The notes under the pieces: generated by a model | The model's input: only the letters and a program-made list of their open reading frames with translations | Told to the model about the DNA's origin: nothing | Database searches by the model: none | From: Thioalkalivibrio sp. ALJ21 | GTDB lineage: Bacteria; Pseudomonadota; Gammaproteobacteria; Ectothiorhodospirales; Ectothiorhodospiraceae | Direction: 5' to 3' | DNA length: 64,000 bases | Assembly (NCBI RefSeq): GCF_000378605.1 | Contig: NZ_KB905155.1 | Span: 434,001-498,000 of the forward strand | Part shown: piece after piece, positions 18,701 to 26,263 of the stretch | How the letters are laid out: the number at the start of each line of letters is the position of its first letter | Numbering within the stretch: the stretch's first letter is position 1 | Translations under genes and position numbers: made by a program

Positions 18701-20566
18701 AGCTGAACGTGCCTGCTCAGATAGATGTACCCGTAGCTCATCCCTAATCCGTCTCATTAACGCTGCCATGGACTGGATCTGAGCGAGGACCGATTGTGGA
18801 AGAACGACTATCCGGTCGTCGCCCCGACGTCGTTTATCCGACAGGTACGCGATGCCCGGGCCGGAATCCGAAAACTCGACGAGATGAGCGAGGGAGAACA
18901 GGGAAAGGCTGAATCCCATGCGGTGGGCGGTTGCGGCCGCGAACATTAGCGCGGTGTGACGCATGAGGTCGCCGTGCCATTTAAGCGCACCCTGCAGGGA
19001 CCAGCGCTTTGGGCGGCCATTCACGACCCGGCGCTGGGCCTGCGACATGAGGTCTCGGAGTGATTCGATGTTCAGCGCGCCCCGTGGGGCGCCCACACGG
19101 GTCCCGTCATACTGATGATCGACGTGGACCGTGATATCCGCAAGGTCCAGCGCGTCCTTGTATTGCGACGCCACTGTGCTGAGTCGAGGTGCGTAATAGC
19201 TCAGGGGCGCGGCGGACGCAAAACCATTTGTACCGACAACGATTTGGGCCGTCCTGGGGTGCCCGGTGACCTGGTAGAGCAGTACCGGAAGTACGCGTTG
19301 TAGGCGAACCTGACTTAATCGCGGAACGACTTGAGCGTGGTGCCTGAGCCGCTTCTCGAAGTCCGTTTTCTTGATGGCCGAGGGAATGGCGGGCGAGTGC
19401 AGGAAGGCCGGTATGCTCGTCTGTAGGGCTGCAGGGTAAGGCAAAAATAGTTGATCCTGATGAGCCGCTTGCCAGTCCCCCTCGCAGTCTGCTTGTGAGT
19501 ACTCGATCTCACGGTCCCTTAAGGATATCCAATAGTAGCCGGTGAGTTGGAGGTGGATGCTGTCATCATACTGTTGGCCGTCTTGATCCACCCGGAAGTT
19601 CTGCAGTGCGCGTATCACCGTCGACGCACTTCGCGCCGTGGTCAACATTAGCGCGAGGACGAGGTCGATGAGGCCATCCTGATCTATGACTCTGCGACTG
19701 AGGTTGTTGGTGAGCTCCGCAAACAGCAGCCGCGCCTCGTCTGCGGAGAGACTAGCCTCGGTATCAGGTACCAGATAAGCACCGAACCGTAAGCGGCTGT
19801 CGGGTGCAGCCAATTCTCTCGTAACGAGAGCGTCGGGCTGGTGATCCGCTGGCTGAAAGTCGTCTTGCTGCAGTGTGTTCGTGGGGCGATCCGGCGCTCG
19901 GTTGGCTTGCGAGGGCTTTTGATCGGGGCGCGTCGCCCGGTTTCGAGGCGAGATCGCCTCAAGTGATCGGATGGCGAGCGAGCGGGCAGGGTTTCTCGTA
20001 AAACCTGCCGTATCCGCCAGGAGGTTGGCGGTTTCTCGGGTAATCTTGCTGTCGCCCGCTAGCGCTTCTTCAAATTGGTCAACCGCCGGAATCGGTTCAT
20101 TGATCGAACTGATGTAGTTTGATAAGCGCTCAATATACCGCTGGACACCGCGTACTTCGGGAGATGCGCCATAGGTGTAGAGCGCAGCGAAGAGCCAGAG
20201 CCTTAGCGCATCCACGCCCGGCGGTTGATCGACACGATCGTGTAGGGCCGCGAATACGGTGCCTGACGGCCCAAAGCCGTGATAGGGGCAGCGTGGGTCA
20301 TGGGACACATACCGTTCGTGGAGCTCCCGGATGTCGTCGCACAAGCTGCGCAGAAGGTCGTGGTACGTCAGTGTGAGGCGATCCCCGAAGCGATGAAGTA
20401 TGCGCTCGATGGCTTGCGCCACGACCGCCCCGTGAGCGACTTGCCCGGTGGCGGTGGCTGGGATTGGGAAGAGTACATACCCGGCCAACTGGGCCCTGCC
20501 GTCGATGTGCTCGGGGGGCGATTCGATGGCTCGGTACTGAGCCCACGGGTCTGGAGACGAAATCAA
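15794..20566 (-). CDS. Giant protein with two tyrosine-recombinase catalytic domains
   Basis: 1590 residues from a TTG codon preceded by GGGAGGG with 5-base spacing. Two separate tyrosine-recombinase signatures are visible. First (residues about 540-720): box I Arg in AATAHRMGFSLSLF (about 548), Lys in YLSDKRRRGDDRIVV (about 578), HRLRHWFATRI (about 665) and QQHMGHRHLGEPYDV, with candidate Tyr just after. Second (about 1180-1370): Arg in LYKLRTGELPTL (about 1188), Lys in RQARLKSLASKRL, HSYRHAYATQ (about 1298), and RQLGHGHPSTTLMHYDHS with Tyr near 1363. The rest shows no known domain except a possible helix-turn-helix near 1500 (WSIEEIARAQDRTIGQ). Most recombinases are 300-450 residues with one catalytic set; a double set in one chain is unusual. 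The frame is uninterrupted for 4.8 kb, arguing for selection. Two small paralogous genes follow on the same strand. Confidence 0.85.
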   Translation of the reverse strand: MISSPDPWAQYRAIESPPEHIDGRAQLAGYVLFPIPATATGQVAHGAVVAQAIERILHRFGDRLTLTYHDLLRSLCDDIRELHERYVSHDPRCPYHGFGPSGTVFAALHDRVDQPPGVDALRLWLFAALYTYGASPEVRGVQRYIERLSNYISSINEPIPAVDQFEEALAGDSKITRETANLLADTAGFTRNPARSLAIRSLEAISPRNRATRPDQKPSQANRAPDRPTNTLQQDDFQPADHQPDALVTRELAAPDSRLRFGAYLVPDTEASLSADEARLLFAELTNNLSRRVIDQDGLIDLVLALMLTTARSASTVIRALQNFRVDQDGQQYDDSIHLQLTGYYWISLRDREIEYSQADCEGDWQAAHQDQLFLPYPAALQTSIPAFLHSPAIPSAIKKTDFEKRLRHHAQVVPRLSQVRLQRVLPVLLYQVTGHPRTAQIVVGTNGFASAAPLSYYAPRLSTVASQYKDALDLADITVHVDHQYDGTRVGAPRGALNIESLRDLMSQAQRRVVNGRPKRWSLQGALKWHGDLMRHTALMFAAATAHRMGFSLSLFSLAHLVEFSDSGPGIAYLSDKRRRGDDRIVVLPQSVLAQIQSMAALMRRIRDELRVHLSEQARSAIQHLERALSGDAPLFFSLDPIDFSPRTLRPEDLVAHTQIPVDIHRLRHWFATRIEELGAPGCDIQQHMGHRHLGEPYDVTDPDSPYSLAQRLAPFIESYLEDLNLCPVAGYDEERPSDRDNPYSTVAQLARECASKEHAPDPRTSDTNDEDPDNNVPVSVIQPTHLEAYRLTRSLETVLLRLVEDLGPLSGLDDAAASQIHQAALVLSVIWGVSTDPVRIKKLLSEGELRRVPNATHVAALFLPRSDHIHGIQLLSAAQATAFRVAHEGGVLHPSGEVALKALLTHPPARKVLGRGITLKGVCRTVSMARRLTTPATRAAWERGDLEATGPRCDRLLALVTGRRVAPQAASGPTEAASTTETRMQTQSVALSHYEAMRKAIGRWRSDCVPHRATAVINAADRLASESLAGSVPLLLARAIRHHMTAPKHRKKIRPSTTYQYVTQLTHAVELALSGHAGEDPREAAELILSEICADPKKQKPVAWVLRHNRDHPEDIPREVHAQLTEADELGVAFPRAGDPITGGESEWLLRFLAPNPSPQLPARPSPPDRVIHYALLLQFLYKLRTGELPTLTADAHLIGHHRSALWIHPRRQARLKSLASKRLVTTIQEREARREITRTHECIHVTKKTQSLAAQDLLPVPPHGNSLDWQRNYHAHFAEAVQQLFQSDCLAPFRLHSYRHAYATQAGYDVHCDHFPSLTLDLPYKTSPTATVTRLSLRARYRYISRQLGHGHPSTTLMHYDHSIPLMTDVSHGWTGPTRRCLAALVKRSPGALSQAALRKRRAHQPEDAAIIDTLALAPLDADHRVSDYPAPTDGDPSHIGLSTTPSPDPNQADERLVQYLTTAISIREGWSIEEIARAQDRTIGQISHDRSYLQWLEQLLTLQFLRGAPQKRRSRTEPLIDLARPIAQLPRKDLHALGLELIAISSHAQAADIVRKYLPTAQTIPPIGRTRHHLLILAIQAYLTDG

Positions 20567-20589
20567 CGGGACCCTCCCGGGATGGTGTG

Positions 20590-20956
20590 ATCGCCTCCTG
20601 TGCCGGGTAGGTACGCCCCAAGATAGGCTTGATGAGTTGGTGGTCTAAAGTCGCTGCTAGGAAAAGGCGCGTCCATGCGTCCTCTCTGTTACGGGATGGC
20701 TTGGGGCACGATGATATCGAGCCTTCGGGATTCCATGCATTGCTCACTGGCGGACGTTAGCGGATCGGGACTTGGATGTCACAGGTCGTTTTAGGCGCGG
20801 GAGTGGAATGAGATTTCGAAGGCTGGAGCGCTTCGTGCGCAAGCGGAACGACCATCGGTTCATGCCTCGGTGCTTCGATCATCCCCTCGGCATTTTCGGA
20901 GTGCAATTTGCTGTTGGGGAGGAGTAAGTGTCAGGTCTCGCGTGGTCATATACACG
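20590..20956. other. Gene-free stretch upstream of the giant recombinase
   Basis: About 370 bp between the recombinase start and an IS481 remnant. I see no convincing gene, RNA or repeat. The minus-strand promoter of the recombinase should be here. A minus-strand frame reaching 20747 overlaps the recombinase start in another frame and shows no family match. Confidence 0.5.
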
Positions 20957-21380
20957 TTATTGGAAATAAATCGGGACGTTCATGCTGGCAGGCCTTGAGG
21001 GTTTCCACCGGTGTCCGATGCCCAAGCGCCTTCTACCGGATGTGATGGTTGTACAGCCTCTGGTAGTGCCGCAGAGGGCGTCGTCCAGGTGCAGACCGGA
21101 GTCGAAGTGGCGGGTGCGCAGCAGGTCGGCGATGCGCCCGTTGGAGCGTTCGGCCATACCGTTGGTCTGGGGCTGTTTGGGCCGGATCATCAGAGTGGTA
21201 TGCAGTCGCTTCGGGCAATGGGACCGGCTTCCACGTCCCGGCGGTAGCGCCGCTTACGCTCGGTTACGCGGGTAATCCCGTAGCGCCGGGCCAGTTCGGG
21301 CTCGTTCACGCTCGGCCGCGCTTCTGCAGCGCTCGCTGGATCTCGGGTGTGGTGCACGCGTTCGAATGGATCGTACTCGC
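20957..21380 (-). pseudogene. IS481-family transposase, internally deleted
   Basis: The right end (from ATG at 21380) reads a short IS481-like N-terminus (TTPEIQRALQK, then ARRYGIT after a frameshift). The left end reads RPKQPQTNGMAERSNGRIAD then LRTRHFDSG, the C-terminal catalytic-Glu region of IS481 transposases. The middle two thirds, including both aspartates, are missing. It is a different remnant from the one at 6932. Confidence 0.75.
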
Positions 21381-21504
21381 CATGCTATTCGTCCTGCGTG
21401 GGCCCACCGTACACGGTATTCAGCTACTCCCGGGCACGAAACAGGGGAACCTGCTCGTGCGATATAGAATCATCCGTTATCTAACACCTAGGGTCTGGAG
21501 CCAC

Positions 21505-21741
21505 ATGAAAGAGATTGACGTCCGCGACGCGCGAGAACAGCTGTCCAGCATTCTGAAAGAAGTGGAGCGGGGCGAGGAGGTATGCATCCTGCGTCGAGGT
21601 CGGCCCGTCGCGCGCGTGGTTCAACCTGCCGGGGATCCCCCGAGATTTCGTTCACGTGCCGACTTGCGACAGAGCTTGCCGGCCATGCGGGAAACCGCCG
21701 TTGATACGGTTCGTACAGTGCGGGATACCGAACGTTACTGA
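21505..21741 (+). CDS. Phd/YefM-family antitoxin, apparently orphan
   Basis: 78 residues starting MKEIDVRDAREQLSSILKEV, followed by GEEVCILRRGRPVARVVQP. This is the standard Phd/YefM fold that binds the promoter and neutralises a RelE, Doc or VapC toxin. GGAG lies four bases before ATG. The longer in-frame start at 21349 lies within IS sequence and is rejected. No toxin gene follows in the next 400 bp, so the partner is lost or elsewhere. The IS481 remnant directly upstream suggests rearrangement. Confidence 0.85.
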   Translation: MKEIDVRDAREQLSSILKEVERGEEVCILRRGRPVARVVQPAGDPPRFRSRADLRQSLPAMRETAVDTVRTVRDTERY

Positions 21742-22165
21742 CGTGCTTCGCGGGCACCAGTGCTGTGCTGCCGTTTTGCCGCAGTGCCCCCCAAACGATG
21801 TCGTCGAGCCGCTCTTCCTCGGGCAGCGTTAGCCGAACTCGTAGTTGAGGGGGACATCAAACATCCTGATGTAGTAATGACAATGGGGCTGCCTCCTCGC
21901 GGTCATGCTTGAGGCGAGCGACACGGCTTGCCGTCAAGGGCGAGTCTGGTCAAGGAAACGCTTGGGATGCCCAAAGCTGCGAAGTCCCTCGGCCGGTGAG
22001 GGTTACGCTTGCGTACGAGATCAAATGCCATAGGTGAATGTTCTCCGCTTCACGGAAAACTGTTCCTAGTGCCAGTCAGTTTGAACGAATAGCGGCATTA
22101 AGGAAGACGGTCGGATGCAAAGAGGCAATGCCAAAGGGCATGCCCTTTCGATAGGAAGCGACTTG
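21742..22165. other. Gene-free stretch after the orphan antitoxin
   Basis: About 420 bp with no open frame that I can tie to a family on either strand. It may hold a decayed toxin or IS sequence, but no motif is readable. The SRAP promoter must lie near its right end. Confidence 0.4.
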
Positions 22166-22831
22166 ATGTGCGGACGTATGACGCGCTACAGCGCGACGAG
22201 TGAACTCGGTAGGCGGTACTTCCAGGTTCCGGTCGACAAAGCTTTCGATGCGCCTCGGTACAACGTTGCACCCGGCACGGACCTCGAAGCAGCATTCCGC
22301 GCCGGCGACGAAACACCCGCTGCCTTCCAGCCGATGTTCTGGGGCTTTCGGCCGAAATGGGTGGAGGCTGGCCCTCGCCCGATCAACGCCCGCGCCGAAA
22401 AGATCGCCACGAGTCCTTACTTTCGGTCCGCATTCGCCCGCCGGCGCTGCATCGTGCTGGCCGATGGTTGGTACGAGTGGCGCAAGACCAATGACGGCAA
22501 GCAGCCGTACTACATCACCCTTGCCGAGGACGCACCGCAGGACATCCTGATGATGGCGGGCATCTGGGAGCCAACAAGCGACGGTGGCGCCTGCTGCGCG
22601 ATCATCACCGAACCCGCGTCAGAGCGTCTGGCACACATTCACGACCGCAAGCCGCTGGTACTGGATGCCGAGTGTCGCTGGGACTGGCTCGATCCCGAAC
22701 AGACGGAGCGTGAGGCGATCCGAGCCGGGACCGTCCGTCTGAACCCGGATGCCTTGGTCTATCACCCCGTTTCAACGCGCGTGAACCGCCCAACCGAAGA
22801 CGACCCCGGATTGATCGAAGCGATCGCCTGA
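22166..22831 (+). CDS. yedK: SRAP-domain protein (YedK/HMCES family)
   Basis: 221 residues. SRAP proteins form a DNA-protein crosslink with abasic sites in single-stranded DNA through Cys2, after removal of Met1. The start at 22166 puts MCGRMTRYS at the N-terminus, exposing Cys2, with AGGAAG seven bases upstream; the in-frame start at 22115 would bury that cysteine. Other family residues are visible: Asn in PRYNVAPG, the INARAEKIATSPYFR block with the catalytic Glu, CIVLADGWYEWRK, and the histidine in LAHIHDRKPLVL. It is followed by antitoxin-domain genes with no obvious functional link. Confidence 0.95.
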   Translation: MCGRMTRYSATSELGRRYFQVPVDKAFDAPRYNVAPGTDLEAAFRAGDETPAAFQPMFWGFRPKWVEAGPRPINARAEKIATSPYFRSAFARRRCIVLADGWYEWRKTNDGKQPYYITLAEDAPQDILMMAGIWEPTSDGGACCAIITEPASERLAHIHDRKPLVLDAECRWDWLDPEQTEREAIRAGTVRLNPDALVYHPVSTRVNRPTEDDPGLIEAIA

Positions 22832-22903
22832 AGGGCTTCAGGCCGTGGGGTAGTGCTACCTTGGTGAATAAGCCCGGAACGGGTACTCAGGCAGGTGGTA
22901 GCG

Positions 22904-23113
22904 ATGGCCAAGCAGAGCGAAGTTGAAGCGCGCATCACCCGGATCCGCGAGAAAGCCGCATCGGTTTTCGACACCCAGGAAATCGTCGATGACTGGATGT
23001 GCACAGAGAACCTTGTGCTCGGCGATGCACCGATCAATCTTCTGGAGACGGAGGAGGGCGCCGACAGGGTCGAGGCCATCCTGGGCCGGATCGAGCATGG
23101 CGTGTATTCGTAA
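22904..23113 (+). CDS. Short MbcA/ParS-type (DUF2384) domain protein 1
   Basis: 69 residues: MAKQSEVEARITRIREKAAS, then FDTQEIVDDWM, APINLLETEEGADRVEAIL and a GRIEHGVYS end. This is the toxin-binding DUF2384 domain of MbcA/ParS/Xre antitoxins, which normally follows a helix-turn-helix; here that part is missing. AGGTGG sits five bases before ATG 22904. It is a tandem paralogue of the gene at 23260. No RES-type toxin is nearby. It could be an accessory anti-toxin or a decayed remnant. Confidence 0.8.
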   Translation: MAKQSEVEARITRIREKAASVFDTQEIVDDWMCTENLVLGDAPINLLETEEGADRVEAILGRIEHGVYS

Positions 23114-23259
23114 AGGAGAAGGTGCACGTGGAGGCATCGGAGCCAAGCCGCGGCGGAGGCGCCAGGTGGCTCCGGTGGGCGGATCGTTGGGAGCGTATGC
23201 CTACTGGTTGGTGCTACCTTCAAGGAAACCCGAGTCATCACGAGCATAGGAACGGAGCC

Positions 23260-23469
23260 GTGGCAGAGAAAAGCGAGTTTGAGGCACGCGTCGCCCGCAT
23301 CCGGGAGAAGGCAGCGGCGATCTTTGAGAATCCGGAAAAAGCGCAACGCTGGATGCGGGCAAGGAACCGGGTTCTTGAGTCGGCGCCAATCGATCTGCTG
23401 GACTCGGATGAGGGGGCAGAGATGGTCGAAACGGTTCTCCACCGGATCGAGTACGGGGTGTTTTCGTAA
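23260..23469 (+). CDS. Short MbcA/ParS-type (DUF2384) domain protein 2
   Basis: 69 residues from GTG 23260: AEKSEFEARVARIREKAAAI, then RNRVLESAPIDLLDSDEGAE and a HRIEYGVFS end. It is closely similar to the protein at 22904-23113 over its full length. The leaders are also alike: GTGCTACCTT occurs at 22853-22862 and at 23211-23220, so promoter and gene were probably duplicated together. GGAAC/GGAG lies just upstream. No helix-turn-helix and no toxin partner. Confidence 0.8.
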   Translation: MAEKSEFEARVARIREKAAAIFENPEKAQRWMRARNRVLESAPIDLLDSDEGAEMVETVLHRIEYGVFS

Positions 23470-23505
23470 CAGGCGAGATGGGCTGCAGAAGGAGTCGGAG
23501 GCTGC

Positions 23506-23895
23506 ATGACGGATTCAGCATACTCAGAGGTATCGGCCCATGACCGAAGCGCCCTGGCGCGAATGGTGATGCAGGCGTTCGATCACTGGGGCCTTGAAAC
23601 GGACGAAGCCCTCGCGATGCTGGGCCATGCGCCGGGCGACTTGGACGCGCTTTCGCACTATTGCGGAGGAGAGCCACTGCCGGATGAGCGCGATGCTCTG
23701 GATCGTGCGGGCCACATCCTGGGGATCCACAAGGACCTGCGCCTGTTGTTTCCGGATGAGCGGGATAAGGCCTATCGCTGGATGAAGACGCACAACCGTG
23801 CGTTCGATGGCTGCACCCCGGTCGCAGTCGTCAGTCGTGAGGGATTGCAGGGCCTGTTGCGCATCAGAGGCTATTTGGGCCGGGCCGTCGCGTAG
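23506..23895 (+). CDS. MbcA/ParS/Xre-family antitoxin-like protein
   Basis: 129 residues. The N-terminal half (ALARMVMQAFDHWGLETDEA then LAMLGHAPGDLDAL) looks like the helix-turn-helix of Xre-MbcA antitoxins. The C-terminal half (LGIHKDLRLLFPDERDKAYR, then WMKTHNRAFDGCTPVAVVS) is the DUF2384 toxin-binding domain. GGAG lies 6 bases before ATG. It is third in a row of DUF2384 genes. The normal RES-family NADase toxin downstream is missing: the next gene is on the opposite strand and unrelated. Confidence 0.82.
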   Translation: MTDSAYSEVSAHDRSALARMVMQAFDHWGLETDEALAMLGHAPGDLDALSHYCGGEPLPDERDALDRAGHILGIHKDLRLLFPDERDKAYRWMKTHNRAFDGCTPVAVVSREGLQGLLRIRGYLGRAVA

Positions 23896-23946
23896 CGGCT
23901 GTGCGGGAATGGCCCGGTTGCTGCTGAGGCTCTTGGGACCCCGGGA

Positions 23947-24699
23947 TTACCCCAGGGACGTTATCGGGTCCGCAGGAGACCGAGGCCGGTGAAAGGCTTT
24001 TGTACCGGCCTCGAGAACGCCGTTTTGGCTTACTAGAAGAGCCATTTCTAGCGCGCGCTCCAGCGGTACCTGGAGGCGCTCTCGGCCATTGTCCGTCAGC
24101 CGGATGAACCCCATCCGGTGCAGGGCATCGTTCATGGCGGTGTCCCGTTCGAGCGTGCCGGTCTCGGCCACAGTACGAACCAGCGACAGCATCAGTTCCG
24201 AGTCGTGGACGTGGTCGAGCTGGCGCAACGCATCCGGCAGGTTGCTCCAGTCCCGCAGGCAGGGCACCGCGAACTGTTCCGGGCGCCCGGAGAACTCACC
24301 GTCCAGTCGGATCAAACCCTGCGCGCCCAGCCGGGCCCGAGCCTCGTGGATGCGCGCCTGGATTCGGGAGCCGGCCCGGGAAAATCCAGCGGCCTCCAGC
24401 AGTCGCCGGGTGAGGATGACGAGGTGAACCGGTCCTTCGGTATCGACAATCTGCAGCACCGCCTCGTCCAGCGCCTCCTGTGGGATGTCGTCGAACCGGT
24501 CGCGCCCGGGCAGCGAGAGTTCGTCTGGGTTCGTTTCCCGGTAGGGTTCGGTATCCCAGGTCGTGACCCATTCGCAGCGATGCTCGCGGCAGTACGCCCG
24601 CCACGCGGCACAGGTCTCGGTGGATCCAGGGTTCCGGATCAGGTGTTGATGCACTTGGACCAGCGCATCGAGCGTGCCGGGGCGTGCTGCGCTCATCAC
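23947..24699 (-). CDS. Unknown protein with a DUF3320-like segment
   Basis: 250 residues. The middle (about 72-140), DDIPQEALDEAVLQIVDTEG then VHLVILTRRLLEAAGFSRAG and SRIQARI, resembles the winged-helix DUF3320 module found at the end of some large helicase-nuclease proteins. The N-terminus contains two cysteines near 30-38 (ETCAAWRAYCREHRCEW). It overlaps the preceding gene by four bases (ATGA at 24696-24699), so the two are translationally coupled. Function unknown. Confidence 0.7.
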   Translation of the reverse strand: MMSAARPGTLDALVQVHQHLIRNPGSTETCAAWRAYCREHRCEWVTTWDTEPYRETNPDELSLPGRDRFDDIPQEALDEAVLQIVDTEGPVHLVILTRRLLEAAGFSRAGSRIQARIHEARARLGAQGLIRLDGEFSGRPEQFAVPCLRDWSNLPDALRQLDHVHDSELMLSLVRTVAETGTLERDTAMNDALHRMGFIRLTDNGRERLQVPLERALEMALLVSQNGVLEAGTKAFHRPRSPADPITSLG

Positions 24700-25688
24700 T
24701 CGCCCTCCAGGACCAGCTCTACGCCCATGGCCTCGGCGGTGAGATCGATCATCGCTTCCTGGAGCAGGGTCTTGGGGCCATCGCGCAGGCAGGCGTCATC
24801 CAGTGCCAGCAGCGTCTCGCCTCGCCACTCGGGAGACTCGGCGTTGGCCAGGTTCCGGGCCAGAACCACCAGGATGCCCATGGCCGGTTCGATATCTTCT
24901 GGCGGTAACGCACCCAGCCAAGCTTTCCAGCGCTCACGAGCGGTCTGGAGATCTTCGAGCAGGGCGTTCTCGGCAGCGGAGGTGGATCCATCGGCGACCG
25001 TCAGTGGCGGGGCGCTCGCCGCGCCGCGACCGATCACCAGAAAAGCAAAGGCCACGGCGGCGAGCTGATCCCGTGCCGCCCAGGCAGAAGGGTCGTCGCC
25101 ATTCGCGGCGAGCACCTGCTCACCAAGCGCCTCGATTGCCTCCAATACAAACGTCGGGCGCGCGGCTTCCTCTTGTGCGAGTTCGCGTCGGGCCCGGGCG
25201 GCGCCGGCCAACCGGACCATTCCGCCGATGATCCCGGTGAACAAGCGAAGGATGCCCCGAACAAGCAAGAAAACAGCGGCGACCAGCGCGAAGATCCCCT
25301 GAATGGCCCCTGCGTTGTGCCCGCGAAGCTGCACGCCCGCGATCTTTGCCGACGAACGCCCGGGCCGGATCCAGTTGAACGAGCCGATCGGGGTTTTGGT
25401 AGAGACGGTGACGCCGGACTTGGACAGGTTGAACTTGGCGGCATCCGAACCGTACCGCCCTCGAAGAATGAAGCGACCGTTCTGGAAGGCCACCTGCGTA
25501 TTCTTGGCCAGACGGGTGGAAACGCGCACCCCTCGGTTGGTGTTGCCCGTCAGGTTGATGCCGGCGGCACGGGTCTGCGCCCGCAGGGCAAGGCCACCCG
25601 TGCGACTGGCGCGCAGATAGCGCCCGGTGTGTTCGATGCGCTTCTGGCGACCGTCGCGGTCCTTTTCGCCAACCTTCAGCAATGCCAT
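24696..25688 (-). CDS. Membrane-associated protein of unknown function (DUF4236-like N-terminus)
   Basis: 330 residues. The N-terminal 120 residues contain RYGSDAAKFNLSKSGVTVST then KTPIGSFNWIRPGRSS, similar to DUF4236-type proteins (FNLSKSG-S--G). One hydrophobic segment (about 133-160: IFALVAAVFLLVRGILRLF) is followed by a cytoplasm-like helical region rich in Ala and Glu. It forms a coupled pair with the gene at 23947. No catalytic motif is visible. Confidence 0.7.
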   Translation of the reverse strand: MALLKVGEKDRDGRQKRIEHTGRYLRASRTGGLALRAQTRAAGINLTGNTNRGVRVSTRLAKNTQVAFQNGRFILRGRYGSDAAKFNLSKSGVTVSTKTPIGSFNWIRPGRSSAKIAGVQLRGHNAGAIQGIFALVAAVFLLVRGILRLFTGIIGGMVRLAGAARARRELAQEEAARPTFVLEAIEALGEQVLAANGDDPSAWAARDQLAAVAFAFLVIGRGAASAPPLTVADGSTSAAENALLEDLQTARERWKAWLGALPPEDIEPAMGILVVLARNLANAESPEWRGETLLALDDACLRDGPKTLLQEAMIDLTAEAMGVELVLEGE

Positions 25689-25763
25689 GGCTTGAGCGTA
25701 TCACCCGCGCCGAGTGCCAGCGCTCGCGAGGGACCCCCCAGGGTTTCCGCAGAGTCGTCGGGT

Positions 25764-26051
25764 TCAGTTGCACAGGATCAGAATAACTTCAGGGCCCTGT
25801 CCAGGGAGATTGCCGCGAACCAAGCCGGGAAGCTCCAGTATCGCCGCGTGTTCTATGCTGTCCAGCATCGCGTGCGATAGGTCGATGTAGCGACCACATT
25901 TTGGGCAGACAAGTTGTTGGGCTCCAGTGACAGGGTGGGTATAGATCCGCATGCGAACGTGGCAGGGAGCGTGCGTGATACGCAGATTGCATGGGCCGAG
26001 TTCTCCCATGTCCGGCAATGGGTCCAGGTACAGATCGATCGGTGCGGCCAT
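25764..26051 (-). CDS. Small protein with a CxxC pair, unknown
   Basis: 95 residues from ATG 26051, with AGGGA about eight bases upstream. GPCNLRITHAPCHVRMRIY is followed by QQLVCPKCGRYIDLSHAMLD, suggesting a metal-binding knuckle made of the two cysteine/histidine groups. The C-terminus is hydrophobic. I do not recognise the family. It lies head-to-head with hsdM across 212 bp. Confidence 0.55.
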   Translation of the reverse strand: MAAPIDLYLDPLPDMGELGPCNLRITHAPCHVRMRIYTHPVTGAQQLVCPKCGRYIDLSHAMLDSIEHAAILELPGLVRGNLPGQGPEVILILCN

Positions 26052-26263
26052 GATGGCATCCCTCGTCCCTTATGAATTGAAGATGCAAGGATGTTCCGCA
26101 AGGAGTGGGGCTGCGACTTTGCCGCTAACCGGCTGGGGAGCTTCGTCGTGGCGGGCTGGGTCGGGGCTCGTTAGCATGAGGCACGGCGCGCGCGACGGCT
26201 GTCGTCGCAGCGAGCTCCAAGACTGTCCCATTACCTGAACCGATCGAAGGACCGATTTCCTCC

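Noticed and set aside
20298-20747. 149-codon minus-strand frame at the start of the giant recombinase
   Set aside because: It overlaps the recombinase N-terminus in another frame, has Arg/Pro/Ser-rich shadow composition and no family match.
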